From assembly GCA_900545995.1 (NCBI GenBank), contig URBM01000005.1, forward strand, positions 1 to 32,861: a DNA stretch of 32,861 nucleotides, written 5' to 3'. Source of the DNA: an uncultured Collinsella sp. (GTDB lineage: Bacteria > Actinomycetota > Coriobacteriia > Coriobacteriales > Coriobacteriaceae). Under the pieces are notes generated by a model that saw nothing but the letters and a program-made list of their open reading frames with translations, was not told the DNA's origin and did not search any database. The translations under genes were made by a program, and so were the position numbers. Numbering within the stretch: the first letter of the stretch is position 1; each line of letters starts with the position of its first letter. Below are positions 1 to 8,113 of the stretch, piece after piece.

Positions 1-47
1 CTACACGAGCCTTATCGTCGGCAGCGTCAGATGTGTATAAGAGACAG
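1..47 (+). other. Illumina Nextera adapter left in the assembly
   Basis: Positions 29-47 are the Tn5 mosaic end, 15-28 the Nextera read-1 adapter (TCGTCGGCAGCGTC), 7-14 GAGCCTTA fits an i5 index, and 1-6 CTACAC is the tail of the P5 primer. The order is exactly that of a Nextera library end, so this is sequencing artefact and genomic DNA begins at 48. Read on the minus strand it adds a false tail (SYTHLTLPTIRLV) to the EIIC gene. On the plus strand it gives a false start peptide MCIRDR. Confidence 0.98.
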
Positions 48-1224
48 GTCCGGGGAGTGCCCACGGCATGGCATAGATAAAGCCGTTCATGCCCAAAAAG
101 TCGATGAAGAACTTACCAATGAGGACGTTGGCCACGGGGGCAAACAGGAACGGGATCAGGAAGTACGGGTTGAGGATGATGGGCGCGGCGAACAGCAGCG
201 GCTCGTTGACGGCGAACATCACGGGCACGACAGAGGCTTTGCCGACGGCCTTGAGCTGCTTGGAGCGCATAAAGAGCAGGAAGATGATCGGGACAATGAA
301 CGTGGCGCCGGTGCCGCCGAGTTCGCCGATGTAGTTACCGAAGTTTTCGGTCAGGGCGAGGGCGGGGTGACCGCCGGCCTGCAGCGTGGCGAGGTTGGTG
401 GTGATGTTGCCAAACAGCGCGGCGTTGAGGGCAGGCTTAACGACCGAGGGGCCGTGGATGCCCATGAACCAGAACAGCGGGATCATGAACCAGATGAGGG
501 CGAGGCCGGCGTAGGAATCGGCAGCGGCGAACAGCGGGCTCACCAGCGTGGAGATGACGTTGGCAAACGGGACGGCCAAGCAGGTGCGGCAGATAACGTC
601 GATGACGGCGACAAACAGGATGGAGAAGCTGAAGGCGAAGATGTCGCGGAAGTTCTGGGCGATGGCGCCGGGGACTTCTTTGGGCAGCTTGATGGTGATG
701 TCTCGCTTAATGCAGAAGGCATAGATGTTGACCGTGGCAAATGCGGCGACAAAGGAGCTCAGCAGGCCCTTGGTGCCCATGTTGTCGGTAAAGAACACCG
801 AGACATCGGCGCCGTCGATCTTGGCACTCGTCTGGGTAACGGCCAAGATGAGCATAGCGCACATGGCGGCGACCATGGTGCTCGTGGCGTTGATAGCCTT
901 GCCGGCAGGCATGCGGCGGTTCTTGGAGCCGGTCAGCGCGCTTGCGGTGGTGCCGGCGACCATGATGCCCACGACGCCCATCGTGAAGTTGTAAACCTTG
1001 TTGCAGAAGTTCACGACGTCGACGTTCCACCAGTCGGGCAGCGTAAAGCCGCCGACCGTGGCGACAACGCCCGGCAGGGTCGAAATAAGCAGGAAGACAG
1101 AAGAAGACAGGATAATGGGCATTGCTGCCAAAAAGCCGTCTTTAATGGCCTGAAGGTAGATGTTCTTAGAGACCTTGTCGAAGTACGGCTGACCTTTCTC
1201 CAAGAACTTAACGATCGATTCCAT
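48..1224 (-). CDS. PTS lactose/cellobiose-family EIIC permease, 3' end missing
   Basis: Integral membrane permease subunit of a lactose/cellobiose-type phosphotransferase system, which imports and phosphorylates a beta-galactoside or related disaccharide. About 392 genomic residues are present. The family hallmarks are visible: a hydrophobic multi-span N-terminal half, FWFMGIHGPSVVKPAL, GGTGATF, and NEPLLFAAPIILNP close to the break. The start at 1224 has AGAGGAG about 8 bases upstream. The gene is cut by the contig end, so whether an EIIB domain follows (as in the paralogue at 5990-7756) is unknown. It lies 176 bases downstream of lacG1 on the same strand with a hairpin between them, and is probably its operon partner. 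Substrate is inferred from the neighbouring 6-phospho-beta-galactosidase. Confidence 0.9.
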
Positions 1225-1332
1225 AGTTCACGCTCCTCTTTGCATGAAATCTTAATGGCATGGACGTTGAAAACCTATATGGTCTCCCGCTTGCTAAAAG
1301 CCCGGGTGCAGGCGGGGCCGGTCCCAGGGGGA

Positions 1333-1379
1333 GAGAGGGGAGCGGCTGGGTTTGTATCGCATAGGGCCGCTCCCTTCTC
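1333..1379 (-). terminator. Intercistronic hairpin between lacG1 and EIIC
   Basis: A 14-bp stem with one mismatch (arms 1333-1346 and 1366-1379, GC-rich) lies between the two genes. There is no clear U-run on the minus strand, so it may be an mRNA-stabilising or attenuating hairpin rather than a full terminator. Confidence 0.45.
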
Positions 1380-1400
1380 GGGGGAAAGCGAGGCGATGCG

Positions 1401-2843
1401 CTACTGCGCGTCCGCCATAGTGTCGGCGAGCTCCTTGTACCAGAGTGCCGACTGCTTGATGTAGCGTTTTTGCGTGTCGAAGTCGATGTAGAACAGGCCG
1501 TAGCGCTTGTTATAGCCATTGGCCCACGAGAACTGGTCCTGCAGGCTCCAGATAAAGTAGCCCTGGACGTCGACGCCCTCGGCGCGCGCCTGGAGCACCT
1601 TCTCCATGTGCTGGTCGACAAAGTCGATGCGCTCGGGATCGGCGACGATGCCGTTTGCGTCGGGCTCGGGGTCCTTGTGGCCCAGGCCGTTTTCGGTGAT
1701 ATAGATGACGGGGAGGTTGGGATAGGTGGCGCTGATGTGCTTGAGCGTGTCGTAGAGGCCTTGCGGGTAGATGAGCCAATCCCAGTCGGTGGTGGGGATA
1801 CCCGGCATATCGACCTGCTGCCCGACGCCCTTAAACTTAAAGCACGAGGTGCCCTTGTCTCCGGTGCCGTTAAAGCTGTTGGTTGACTCGCCATCGTAGG
1901 CGGCGATAAACGCCGACTGATAGTAGTTGAGGCCGAACATATCGTTGCGGGGCGCCGCCTTGGCGAGCTCCTCCATGTCGCTGTCCTCAACCGTAAGTGT
2001 GGCGTTGTTGGCACGCAGAATCTCGTTGATGAGTGAGAGGGTGCGCGCGGAGTAGTGACCCAGGAAGGCGCCGTCCATGATGAAGTCGGTGTAGAAGGCG
2101 TTGTACAGGTCGGCGGCGTGCTGGTCGGCGGGCGAGTCGGTGGCAGGATATGCCGGCGTCAGGACGTTGACCATGCCAATGCGTCCGCCCAGGTGCTCGG
2201 TCTCGTCAAGATCCTTATACAGGTTGACGGCGCGGGCGTGGGCAACGAGCTCGTTGTGCTGGCTCTGGATGCCGCTCGTCACATCAAAGTGATGGTTGGG
2301 CGGGAAGTTGCCTTGGATGTATTGGGAGTGCGAGAGGCTGATGAGCTCGTTGATGGTGAACCAATTCTTGACCTCGCGGAACTCGCGGAAGCAGAACTCG
2401 GCATAGCGCACATAGGCGTCGACGGTCTTGCGGTTGAGCCAGTCGCCCTGGTTGAACAGGGCGGCGGGGGAGTCAAAGTGATGCAGGGACACATAGGGCT
2501 CGACGCCATACTTTTTGCAGCAGGCGAACAGCTCGTGGTAGTGCTTAACGCCCTCGGCGAGGGGTTCGGCATCGTCGCCGTTGGGGAAGATGCGGGTCCA
2601 GGCGATGGACACACGAATGGCGTTGAGTCCATGCTCGGCAGAAAGGCGGATATCCTCCTCGTAGCGGTTGTAGAAATCACTGGCCGGGTCGGGCAAAAAG
2701 CGACCCTGGGCGACAAGGTAATCGTCCCACATGGTCTTACCCTTGCCTGCCACCTTCGTGGAACCTTCCGTTTGGTACGCGGCGGTTGCGGCGCCCCAAA
2801 CAAAGCCCTTCGGCAGCTGCTGTACGCGGTTTAGCAAAGACAT
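1401..2843 (-). CDS. lacG: 6-phospho-beta-galactosidase (GH1), copy 1
   Basis: Cytoplasmic glycoside hydrolase family 1 enzyme that splits lactose-6-phosphate, the PTS product, into galactose-6-phosphate and glucose. The 480-residue chain has the GH1 N-terminus (FVWGAATAAYQTEG), the acid/base Glu in FTINEL (about residue 166) and the nucleophile Glu in YITENGLG (about 384). The phosphate-binding set Ser-Lys-Tyr is in SWANGYNKRY (about 439, 446, 448). The Trp right after that Ser is the residue linked to galacto-specificity in LacG; 6-phospho-beta-glucosidases usually have another residue there. The ATG at 2843 is preferred because GAGGG lies 9 bases upstream; an ATG at 2849 is too close to it. 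First gene of a probable operon with the EIIC, divergent from a LacI repressor. Action on another 6-phospho-beta-galactoside remains possible. Confidence 0.9.
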   Translation of the reverse strand: MSLLNRVQQLPKGFVWGAATAAYQTEGSTKVAGKGKTMWDDYLVAQGRFLPDPASDFYNRYEEDIRLSAEHGLNAIRVSIAWTRIFPNGDDAEPLAEGVKHYHELFACCKKYGVEPYVSLHHFDSPAALFNQGDWLNRKTVDAYVRYAEFCFREFREVKNWFTINELISLSHSQYIQGNFPPNHHFDVTSGIQSQHNELVAHARAVNLYKDLDETEHLGGRIGMVNVLTPAYPATDSPADQHAADLYNAFYTDFIMDGAFLGHYSARTLSLINEILRANNATLTVEDSDMEELAKAAPRNDMFGLNYYQSAFIAAYDGESTNSFNGTGDKGTSCFKFKGVGQQVDMPGIPTTDWDWLIYPQGLYDTLKHISATYPNLPVIYITENGLGHKDPEPDANGIVADPERIDFVDQHMEKVLQARAEGVDVQGYFIWSLQDQFSWANGYNKRYGLFYIDFDTQKRYIKQSALWYKELADTMADAQ

Positions 2844-2867
2844 ATGCATACACCCTCTCGTCTCGCT

Positions 2868-2879
2868 GTTCGATATTGT
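2868..2879 (+). promoter_or_regulatory. TGTTCGATATTG motif (candidate lac regulon site) in lacG1 leader
   Basis: Exact 12-mer that recurs upstream of lacF (9150-9161) and, reversed, between deoR and gatY (22632-22643), with a close relative upstream of lacA. Three exact copies in 33 kb are very unlikely by chance. It probably binds a common regulator, perhaps the DeoR-family protein at 21695-22498 (inference). Confidence 0.6.
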
Positions 2880-2964
2880 GCGTTTGCGCTCAGGAGGCTC
2901 CCTGGTTAGCGTTCAGCGGTGAAAAAGCCCGATAAACACTATCTTAAAATGATTAGAACCAAAA

Positions 2965-2978
2965 TGAGCACGTGAACA
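2965..2978 (+). promoter_or_regulatory. LacI-type operator O1 of cluster 1
   Basis: TGAGCACGTGAACA, an imperfect palindrome centred on CG as in LacI/GalR operators. It lies 22 bases (two helical turns) from O2. Confidence 0.65.
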
Positions 2979-2986
2979 TTTGACAA

Positions 2987-3000
2987 TGAGCACGTTAACA
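2987..3000 (+). promoter_or_regulatory. LacI-type operator O2 of cluster 1
   Basis: TGAGCACGTTAACA, same orientation as O1 and the best copy of the cluster-1 motif. Confidence 0.7.
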
Positions 3001-3076
3001 TCCGGCTGGGATGTATAGAAACAAAACAACTTCAAACAGCCGCGAACGGTTGTATTTGTTCGGTAAGCGGTTTTGA

Positions 3077-3106
3077 TTGACAGAAGTTTTCATGTTGTGG
3101 TATATG
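3077..3106 (+). promoter_or_regulatory. Sigma70-like promoter of LacI regulator 1
   Basis: TTGACA (3077-3082) and TATATG (3101-3106) with an 18-base spacer. Transcription would begin near 3113, so operator O3 (3119-3132) would lie just downstream of the start. That fits autorepression. Confidence 0.6.
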
Positions 3107-3118
3107 GCTCGGATATCA

Positions 3119-3132
3119 TGAGCACGTTATCA
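3119..3132 (+). promoter_or_regulatory. LacI-type operator O3 of cluster 1
   Basis: TGAGCACGTTATCA, one base off O2. Placed immediately downstream of the promoter at 3077-3106, about 50 bases before the regulator's start. Confidence 0.65.
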
Positions 3133-3184
3133 ATGTATGTACGATGCGCCATGGGCGCGGGGAATAGTTGGGAAGCAGGTTAGC

Positions 3185-4222
3185 GTGGAAGGCATGGATC
3201 AGCAGACAAGGAATGGTCGTTCGGCGAGCGCGGCAGAGGTTGCGGCGCTCGCTGGCGTGAGCCGCCAGACTGTGTCTCGCGTGGTCAACGGTATGCCCAA
3301 CGTGACGGAAAAGACGCGCAAGCGTGTGCTGGCCGCCATGGAAGAGCTGGGCTTTCGTCCCAATTTTGCTGGAGCGGCGTTGCGCGGCGGGTCGTATCGT
3401 TCTATTGGCCTGTGCATGTACAACATCACACGTGTCGGTAACCTGGCGACGCTCGAGGGTATCATGCAAGCGGCGCGCGAGCACGATTTTGCCGTCACTA
3501 TGATCGAGATGGGCGGCGACAAGCCCTATGCACTTGCCGATGCCTCGCGCCGCATGGTCGAGCGACCCGTCGACGGCATGATTCTCAACATGAACCGCAT
3601 GGCTCCCGATTTTGAGGAGTTTGTTCCCCAGCCGGGAGTGCGAACGGTCATCCTGTCCATGTATGCGCATCCGCGCTGCACGACGATCGACTCCGACCAG
3701 TATGGTTCGTGCGAGCTGTTGACCAATTATCTGCTGGAACATGGTCACTCGAATATGCGGTTTGTGGCGGGTCCGGAAAACTCGATTTCCTCGCGTTTTC
3801 GTGAGGCCGGTTGGCGCGATACGCTGGGTCGTGCTCATGTCGATGCCGCTCCGATGCTGCGTGGCGATTGGAGTGCGGACAGTGGGTACGCCATGGGCGA
3901 GCGGATTGCGGCCGAGGTGCTTGCCGGCGGGTCGCAGGCGCCGACTGCCGTGCTTGCGGCAAATGACCAGATGGCGCTGGGCGTTATCGCCGCGCTCGAG
4001 AACGCGGGCCTGTCCGTGCCCGACGACGTGAGCGTGGTTGGTATCGACGACGCACTCGAGGGACTTGTTCCTCACAATCGGCTGACGACGCTGCGATTTG
4101 ATTTGCGCGGTGTCGGTAAGCTTGCGTTTGAGGCGGCGATTGGAGAGAGCTCGTCTATCGAGGCGATTCATGTGCCGAGCACGCTGGTCGAACGCTCGAC
4201 TGTTAGGGACATACGGGGTTAG
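3185..4222 (+). CDS. LacI/GalR-family repressor 1 (lacG1-EIIC control)
   Basis: DNA-binding transcriptional repressor of about 345 residues. The N-terminal LacI helix-turn-helix reads VAALAGVSRQTVSRVVNG, followed by the hinge (GFRPNFAGAALRGG) and a periplasmic-binding-protein-like sugar sensor ending with the family's VPDDVSVVGIDDA segment. The position equivalent to Tyr17 of E. coli LacI is Arg, with Gln18 conserved. A GTG start at 3185 is chosen because GGAAGCAGG sits 5 bases upstream. The ATG at 3194 is only one base from a GGAAGG, and upstream ATGs have no ribosome site. Divergent from lacG1 with three operators between them, so it most likely represses both lacG1-EIIC and itself. The inducer is unknown; galactose-6-phosphate or a disaccharide phosphate would fit. 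Confidence 0.88.
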   Translation: MEGMDQQTRNGRSASAAEVAALAGVSRQTVSRVVNGMPNVTEKTRKRVLAAMEELGFRPNFAGAALRGGSYRSIGLCMYNITRVGNLATLEGIMQAAREHDFAVTMIEMGGDKPYALADASRRMVERPVDGMILNMNRMAPDFEEFVPQPGVRTVILSMYAHPRCTTIDSDQYGSCELLTNYLLEHGHSNMRFVAGPENSISSRFREAGWRDTLGRAHVDAAPMLRGDWSADSGYAMGERIAAEVLAGGSQAPTAVLAANDQMALGVIAALENAGLSVPDDVSVVGIDDALEGLVPHNRLTTLRFDLRGVGKLAFEAAIGESSSIEAIHVPSTLVERSTVRDIRG

Positions 4223-4483
4223 GTCCTACTCCGTTTGTCTCGATTTGTAACAGGTAGACGGTCAAAAGCGGGCTACGTGTTACAGATTTAGATTCTTCGG
4301 AAAGAGCAATCCTGTTCGTCTCAATCTGTAACAGCTAGGACCCAAAAACTCGGCTAGATGTTACAGATTGAGACAAACGGACCCCGAACCGCCCAAAAAG
4401 ACCGGAGGCGGCGCGCCGTGTGACGTGCCACCCCCGGTTGAGAAATGGGGACAGGTTATGTGGGCGGGTAACCCCGCAAGCCG
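4223..4483. repeat. Convergent spacer with two tandem stem-loops
   Basis: Four alternating copies of a unit close to GTCTCAATCTGTAACA form two hairpins: 4239-4257 with 4273-4291, and 4311-4337 with 4354-4380. The outermost arms, 4231-4252 and 4359-4380, can also pair. LacI1 and lacG2 converge here, so the hairpins may end transcription from both sides. The rest (4381-4483) holds a GGGGACAG at 4447-4454 and no gene. Confidence 0.75.
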
Positions 4484-5923
4484 CTAGTCCAGACGACGGG
4501 TTTGCGCCACGTGCTTATACCAGTATGCGCTTGCCTTGGGCGTGCGCTTCTGGGTTTCAAAGTCAACGTAGAAGAAGCCGTAACGCTTGTTGTAGCCATT
4601 GGTCCAGGAAAACTGATCCTGCAGGCTCCACAGGAAGTAGCCGCCCACGTTGACGCCCACCTCCATGGCCTTGAGCAACCAGCGTAGGTGCTGCTCGATG
4701 TAGTCGATGCGCGGCTGGTCGTCCACAAAACCGTCCTTGTAGGGGTCCTTGTAGCCCATGCCGTTCTCGGTGATGAAGATCTGCTTGTAGTTGGGGTAGC
4801 GCTGCTTAATGTAGACGAGCAGATCGAACAGGCCCTCGGGATAGATGATCCAGTCCCAGTCGGTGGTGGGGATGCCAGGCTTGTTCACATGCTCGCCAAT
4901 GCCCTTGACGCGCCAGCGGCCGGTGCCCTTCTCTCCCGTACCGTTGTGGTGCAGGTCGTTCTCGCCATCGTAAGCCTTCAAGAAGCGGCACTGATAGTTG
5001 TTAACGCCCAGGTAGTCGTTGTAGAGCGCGGCTTCGCGCATAATCTCGAGGTCCTCGTCCAAGATCTCGATGGTGCCGCCCGAGACGGCGGCCAGGCGGT
5101 TGGCGCACTCGAGGGTGTTGGGCGCGTAGTCGCCGCGGAAGGTGGCGTCGAGCAAAAACTGGTTTTGCAGCACGTGCTCGTTGTTGGCGGCTTTGATGTC
5201 GGCGGGGTCGTTTTCGTTGAGCGGGTACTTGAACTCCAACGACTGAATGACGCCGATCTTGCCCTTAAAACCGCCGTTGTGGAAGGCCAGCACGGCCTTG
5301 GCGTGGGCGAGCATCATGTTGTGCTCGCACTGGAAGGCCTCGGCAAGATGCGCCTTGACGCCACCGGGGAAGGTGCCCTCGATGTAGGTGTTGGAGGCGT
5401 CGGCCCAGATTTCGTTAAAGGTGAACCAGTAGGTCACCTGGTCGGCGTACTCCTTAAAGCAGAAGGTGGCAAAGTCCACAAAGGCATCGATGGTCTCGCG
5501 GTTGAGGAAGTCGCCCTTCTCAAAGAGGGCAAGCGGCGTGTCGAAGTGATGCAGCGTGACAAACGGCTCAACGTGGTGCTTGTGGCACTCGGCGAAGAGA
5601 TCGTGATAGAACTGCACGCCCTCGGGGTTGATTTCGCCGGTGCCGTTGGGGAAGATGCGGCTCCAGGCGATGGAGAGGCGAATGCCGTTGATGCCGAACT
5701 CCTCGCACAGCTCCAGATCGACGGGGTACTGGTTGTAGAAGTCCGAAGCGGGATCGGGGGAGAAGCGCCCCTGGGCCTCCAGGAAGTCGTCCCAGGCGAC
5801 TTTGCCCTTACCGTGAGTGCGGGTCTCGCCCTCTACCTGGTAGGCAGCAGTGGCGCCGCCAAAGACAAAGTCCTCGGGAAACTGCGCGGGTGGGTTGGTG
5901 ACGCTAGCAGGGTTAACGGACAT
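4484..5923 (-). CDS. lacG: 6-phospho-beta-galactosidase (GH1), copy 2
   Basis: Second GH1 6-phospho-beta-galactosidase, 479 residues, with closer resemblance to classical LacG of lactic acid bacteria than copy 1. Visible are FVFGGATAAYQVEG near the N-terminus, the acid/base Glu171 in FTFNEIW, the nucleophile Glu386 in FITENGMG, and Ser439/Trp440/Lys446/Tyr448 in SWTNGYNKRY for phosphate and galactose recognition. It lies 66 bases downstream of lacE on the same strand, so lacE-lacG2 is a likely operon. The ribosome site is weak (GGA about 6 bases upstream), consistent with translation from a polycistronic mRNA. The order PTS-then-hydrolase is reversed compared with module 1. Whether the two enzymes differ in substrate cannot be read from the sequence. 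Confidence 0.92.
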   Translation of the reverse strand: MSVNPASVTNPPAQFPEDFVFGGATAAYQVEGETRTHGKGKVAWDDFLEAQGRFSPDPASDFYNQYPVDLELCEEFGINGIRLSIAWSRIFPNGTGEINPEGVQFYHDLFAECHKHHVEPFVTLHHFDTPLALFEKGDFLNRETIDAFVDFATFCFKEYADQVTYWFTFNEIWADASNTYIEGTFPGGVKAHLAEAFQCEHNMMLAHAKAVLAFHNGGFKGKIGVIQSLEFKYPLNENDPADIKAANNEHVLQNQFLLDATFRGDYAPNTLECANRLAAVSGGTIEILDEDLEIMREAALYNDYLGVNNYQCRFLKAYDGENDLHHNGTGEKGTGRWRVKGIGEHVNKPGIPTTDWDWIIYPEGLFDLLVYIKQRYPNYKQIFITENGMGYKDPYKDGFVDDQPRIDYIEQHLRWLLKAMEVGVNVGGYFLWSLQDQFSWTNGYNKRYGFFYVDFETQKRTPKASAYWYKHVAQTRRLD

Positions 5924-5989
5924 GATGATCCAATCGTCTAAATCGAAGGGCCAGTCGGTCTTGGATGGTCGGCTGGCCCTGAGCGTTAC

Positions 5990-7756
5990 TTACTTCGAAA
6001 GCTGCTCACTCACGAAGGCGAGAGACTTGTCACCGTTCTGGGAGAGCTCGATGTACTGCTTGCCGCGGCAGGCTACGCACTTGTTGCCCACGCGCTCGCA
6101 GTCCTTCTGCAGGTCGGTCAGGTAGCTTGCGGCCTGCGGGGCCAGGACGACCAGGTCAAAGTCGGGGAGCATGTCCACGTGGTTGCCATAGGCCTCGGCA
6201 GCGGTCTCAAGATTGATGCCGCGCTCTTTGGCGGCCTTGGCCAGCGCGTTGGCGAGCAGGCCCGAGGTGCCGCCACCCTGGCAGAGCACGAGCACGCGCT
6301 TGCCGTTGAGGTCGCTGGCGGTCGTTGCCTCAACGGCGACAGCGGCGGGAGCATCGGTCTTTACAGCCTCGGCAGCGGCGCCGGCGGCAACGCTCTTGGC
6401 ATCGGCCTTGCCCTGGAAGGCGTCGTTGAGCTTGGCAGCCTTCTCGGCGTTCTTGGCGGCGAGCTCCTCCTGGGAGATCTCGGCCTCCTCGGCGCACTTC
6501 TGGGCGTCATAGGCGCGGAAGAACGGATAGTACAGAGCGAAGTCGACGACCAAGATAAGGGCGAGCATCACAAAGGCGAGCGGCTGGAAGCCCAGGCCCA
6601 TGATGGTGCCGATGGGGCCGGGGACGGTCCAAGGCAGGGTGTACATAAAGCCGTTCATGCCCAAGAAGTCGATAAAGATCTTGAGGATCCAGATGTTGGC
6701 GATCGGGGCAAAGACAAACGGGACAAAGAAGACGGGGTTGAGCACGATGGGCGCAGCGAACAGCAGCGGTTCGTTGACAGCGAAGCAGACGGGGACGATG
6801 GCGGCCTTACCGACGGCGCGCATCTCCTGAGACTTGGCCAGGAAGCAGAACATAAAGACCAGGACGAGCGTGGCGCCGGTGCCGCCCATGCAGACGACGA
6901 AGTACTGGGCACCCTGGGTCAGGACAGCGGAAGCGTGCTGACCGGCCTGGAACGCAGCCAGGTTGTCGGTCATGTTGGCAACGAGGGCGGCGGCGATGGC
7001 GGGCTCGACGATCGAGGGGCCGTGGACGCCCACGAACCAGAAGAGGCTCATGGCGCCGTAGATCACAGCGAGGCCGATGTAGCCGTCGGCAGCGGTGAAC
7101 AGGGGCTGGAACACCTGGATGACGCCCTGGGCAAAGCAGAAGCCAAAAGCAGCGCGGAAGACGATGTCAAAGACCCAAAAGACGGTGATGCAGACGGAGA
7201 AGGGGATGATGTCCTTAAAGGTCTGCGAGATGTTGGGCGGAACCTGCTCGGGCATCTTGACGGTGATGTTGCGCTTAATAAAGAACTTGTAGATGATGCC
7301 GGTCACAAACGCAGCGATAAAGGCGGTCAGCAGGCCTTTGGAACCAAGGTAGGTGGTGTTGAAGCCGCTGGCAGTGTCCGTGGCGATCGTGTCGCTCGAA
7401 AGGAGCAAGAAGCCGATGATGGCCGCGCACATGCACGAGATGAAGTTGATCTGGTTGTTCTTGGGCAGATCGCGGTTCTGAGCGTCGGCGAAGTGCTTGG
7501 CTGTGGTGGCAGCGCAGGCGATAGCCAGGATGCCCATGGAGTAGTTGTAGCACTTCCACAGGGCGTTGTTGATGTCATCGGGCCAGTAGAAACCCCAGAT
7601 GTTGGGGACCGAGGCTACCAGGCAAAAGATGGACGAGAAGATGATGATGGGGATGACGGAGATAAAGCCGTCGCGGATCGCCTTGAGGTACTTATTGCGG
7701 GCGATCGCGTTGAAAAAGGGCTGGCCCTTTTCGATGGTGGCGATGAGTTGCTCCAT
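5990..7756 (-). CDS. lacE: Lactose-specific PTS EIICB (LacE)
   Basis: Membrane permease fused to its phosphotransfer domain; imports lactose as lactose-6-phosphate. 588 residues. The EIIC part covers about 1-430, with FWFVGVHGPSIVEPAI, GGTGATLVL and NEPLLFAAPIVLNPVF. An Ala/Lys/Glu-rich linker spans about 430-480. The C-terminal EIIB domain has the phosphocysteine loop VLVLCQGGGTSGLLANAL, active Cys about 492. The start at 7756 has TTAGGAGC 6 bases upstream. It heads an operon with lacG2 and is divergent from LacI regulator 2. It needs an EIIA partner; the only one in the window is lacF at 9333-9671, on its own transcript. Sugar specificity (lactose) is inferred from full EIICB architecture plus LacG. 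Confidence 0.93.
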   Translation of the reverse strand: MEQLIATIEKGQPFFNAIARNKYLKAIRDGFISVIPIIIFSSIFCLVASVPNIWGFYWPDDINNALWKCYNYSMGILAIACAATTAKHFADAQNRDLPKNNQINFISCMCAAIIGFLLLSSDTIATDTASGFNTTYLGSKGLLTAFIAAFVTGIIYKFFIKRNITVKMPEQVPPNISQTFKDIIPFSVCITVFWVFDIVFRAAFGFCFAQGVIQVFQPLFTAADGYIGLAVIYGAMSLFWFVGVHGPSIVEPAIAAALVANMTDNLAAFQAGQHASAVLTQGAQYFVVCMGGTGATLVLVFMFCFLAKSQEMRAVGKAAIVPVCFAVNEPLLFAAPIVLNPVFFVPFVFAPIANIWILKIFIDFLGMNGFMYTLPWTVPGPIGTIMGLGFQPLAFVMLALILVVDFALYYPFFRAYDAQKCAEEAEISQEELAAKNAEKAAKLNDAFQGKADAKSVAAGAAAEAVKTDAPAAVAVEATTASDLNGKRVLVLCQGGGTSGLLANALAKAAKERGINLETAAEAYGNHVDMLPDFDLVVLAPQAASYLTDLQKDCERVGNKCVACRGKQYIELSQNGDKSLAFVSEQLSK

Positions 7757-7819
7757 GCAATGCTCCTAAGAGTCGGTGGGTTAGCAACGATGGTAGCTTT
7801 TGGCGTTCGGTTGCCAAAA

Positions 7820-7833
7820 TGTTGACGTTGCCA
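7820..7833 (-). promoter_or_regulatory. LacI-type operator O1 of cluster 2
   Basis: On the minus strand reads TGGCAACGTCAACA, one base from O2 and in opposite orientation to it. It lies about 64 bases upstream of lacE. Confidence 0.7.
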
Positions 7834-7939
7834 TTTTGTGACACAAAAAAAGACGCGAACCGGTGGTTCCTGTGCCTGCGAACCGTCGATTCCTTACGCG
7901 TAAACGTTTGAGCCGCCCGGTGGCTCTGTGTTTGCACAA

Positions 7940-7953
7940 TGGCAACGTTAACA
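7940..7953 (+). promoter_or_regulatory. LacI-type operator O2 of cluster 2
   Basis: TGGCAACGTTAACA. It fits the general LacI/GalR pattern TGnnAnCGnTnnCA. Its centre is 120 bases from O1, which would allow DNA looping. Confidence 0.72.
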
Positions 7954-8084
7954 TTTGGGCACCAAAAGCCGTTTGGGGAAGCAAAAATGTCGGTGAACGG
8001 TAGGTTTTGGGTGGTGAGCGTATGGTGGGGGAGGCGTTGGATATACTTGAAGGCGTTTCATTTGAATGCGCAGGGTGCCACCAA

Positions 8085-8098
8085 TGGCATCGTTGACA
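8085..8098 (+). promoter_or_regulatory. LacI-type operator O3 of cluster 2
   Basis: TGGCATCGTTGACA, two bases from O2, only 15 bases before the ATG of regulator 2. Binding here would block the regulator's own expression. Confidence 0.65.
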
Positions 8099-8113
8099 TA
8101 GAAAGATCAATCT

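Larger units (their letters stand above)
2850..3184. promoter_or_regulatory. Divergent control region of lacG1 and LacI regulator 1
   Basis: No gene in this 335-base stretch. It holds three LacI-type operators, a TGTTCGATATTG motif next to lacG1 and a sigma70-like promoter for the regulator, each listed separately. Confidence 0.7.
7757..8113. promoter_or_regulatory. Divergent control region of lacE and LacI regulator 2
   Basis: 357 bases without a gene. It carries three operators of the TGGCAACGTTAACA type, listed separately. A TATACT at 8042-8047 could be a -10 box for the regulator, but no good -35 is seen. Confidence 0.65.

Noticed and set aside
31..1464. Long plus-strand open frame opposite the EIIC gene, starting MCIRDR
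   Set aside because: It starts inside the adapter and mirrors the EIIC gene; composition is typical of antisense frames in GC-rich genes.
4688..5941. Long plus-strand frame opposite lacG2
   Set aside because: Antisense shadow of a clear GH1 gene; no ribosome site or domain.
6179..7825. 548-codon plus-strand frame opposite lacE
   Set aside because: Gly/Asp/Val-rich antisense shadow of the EIICB gene.
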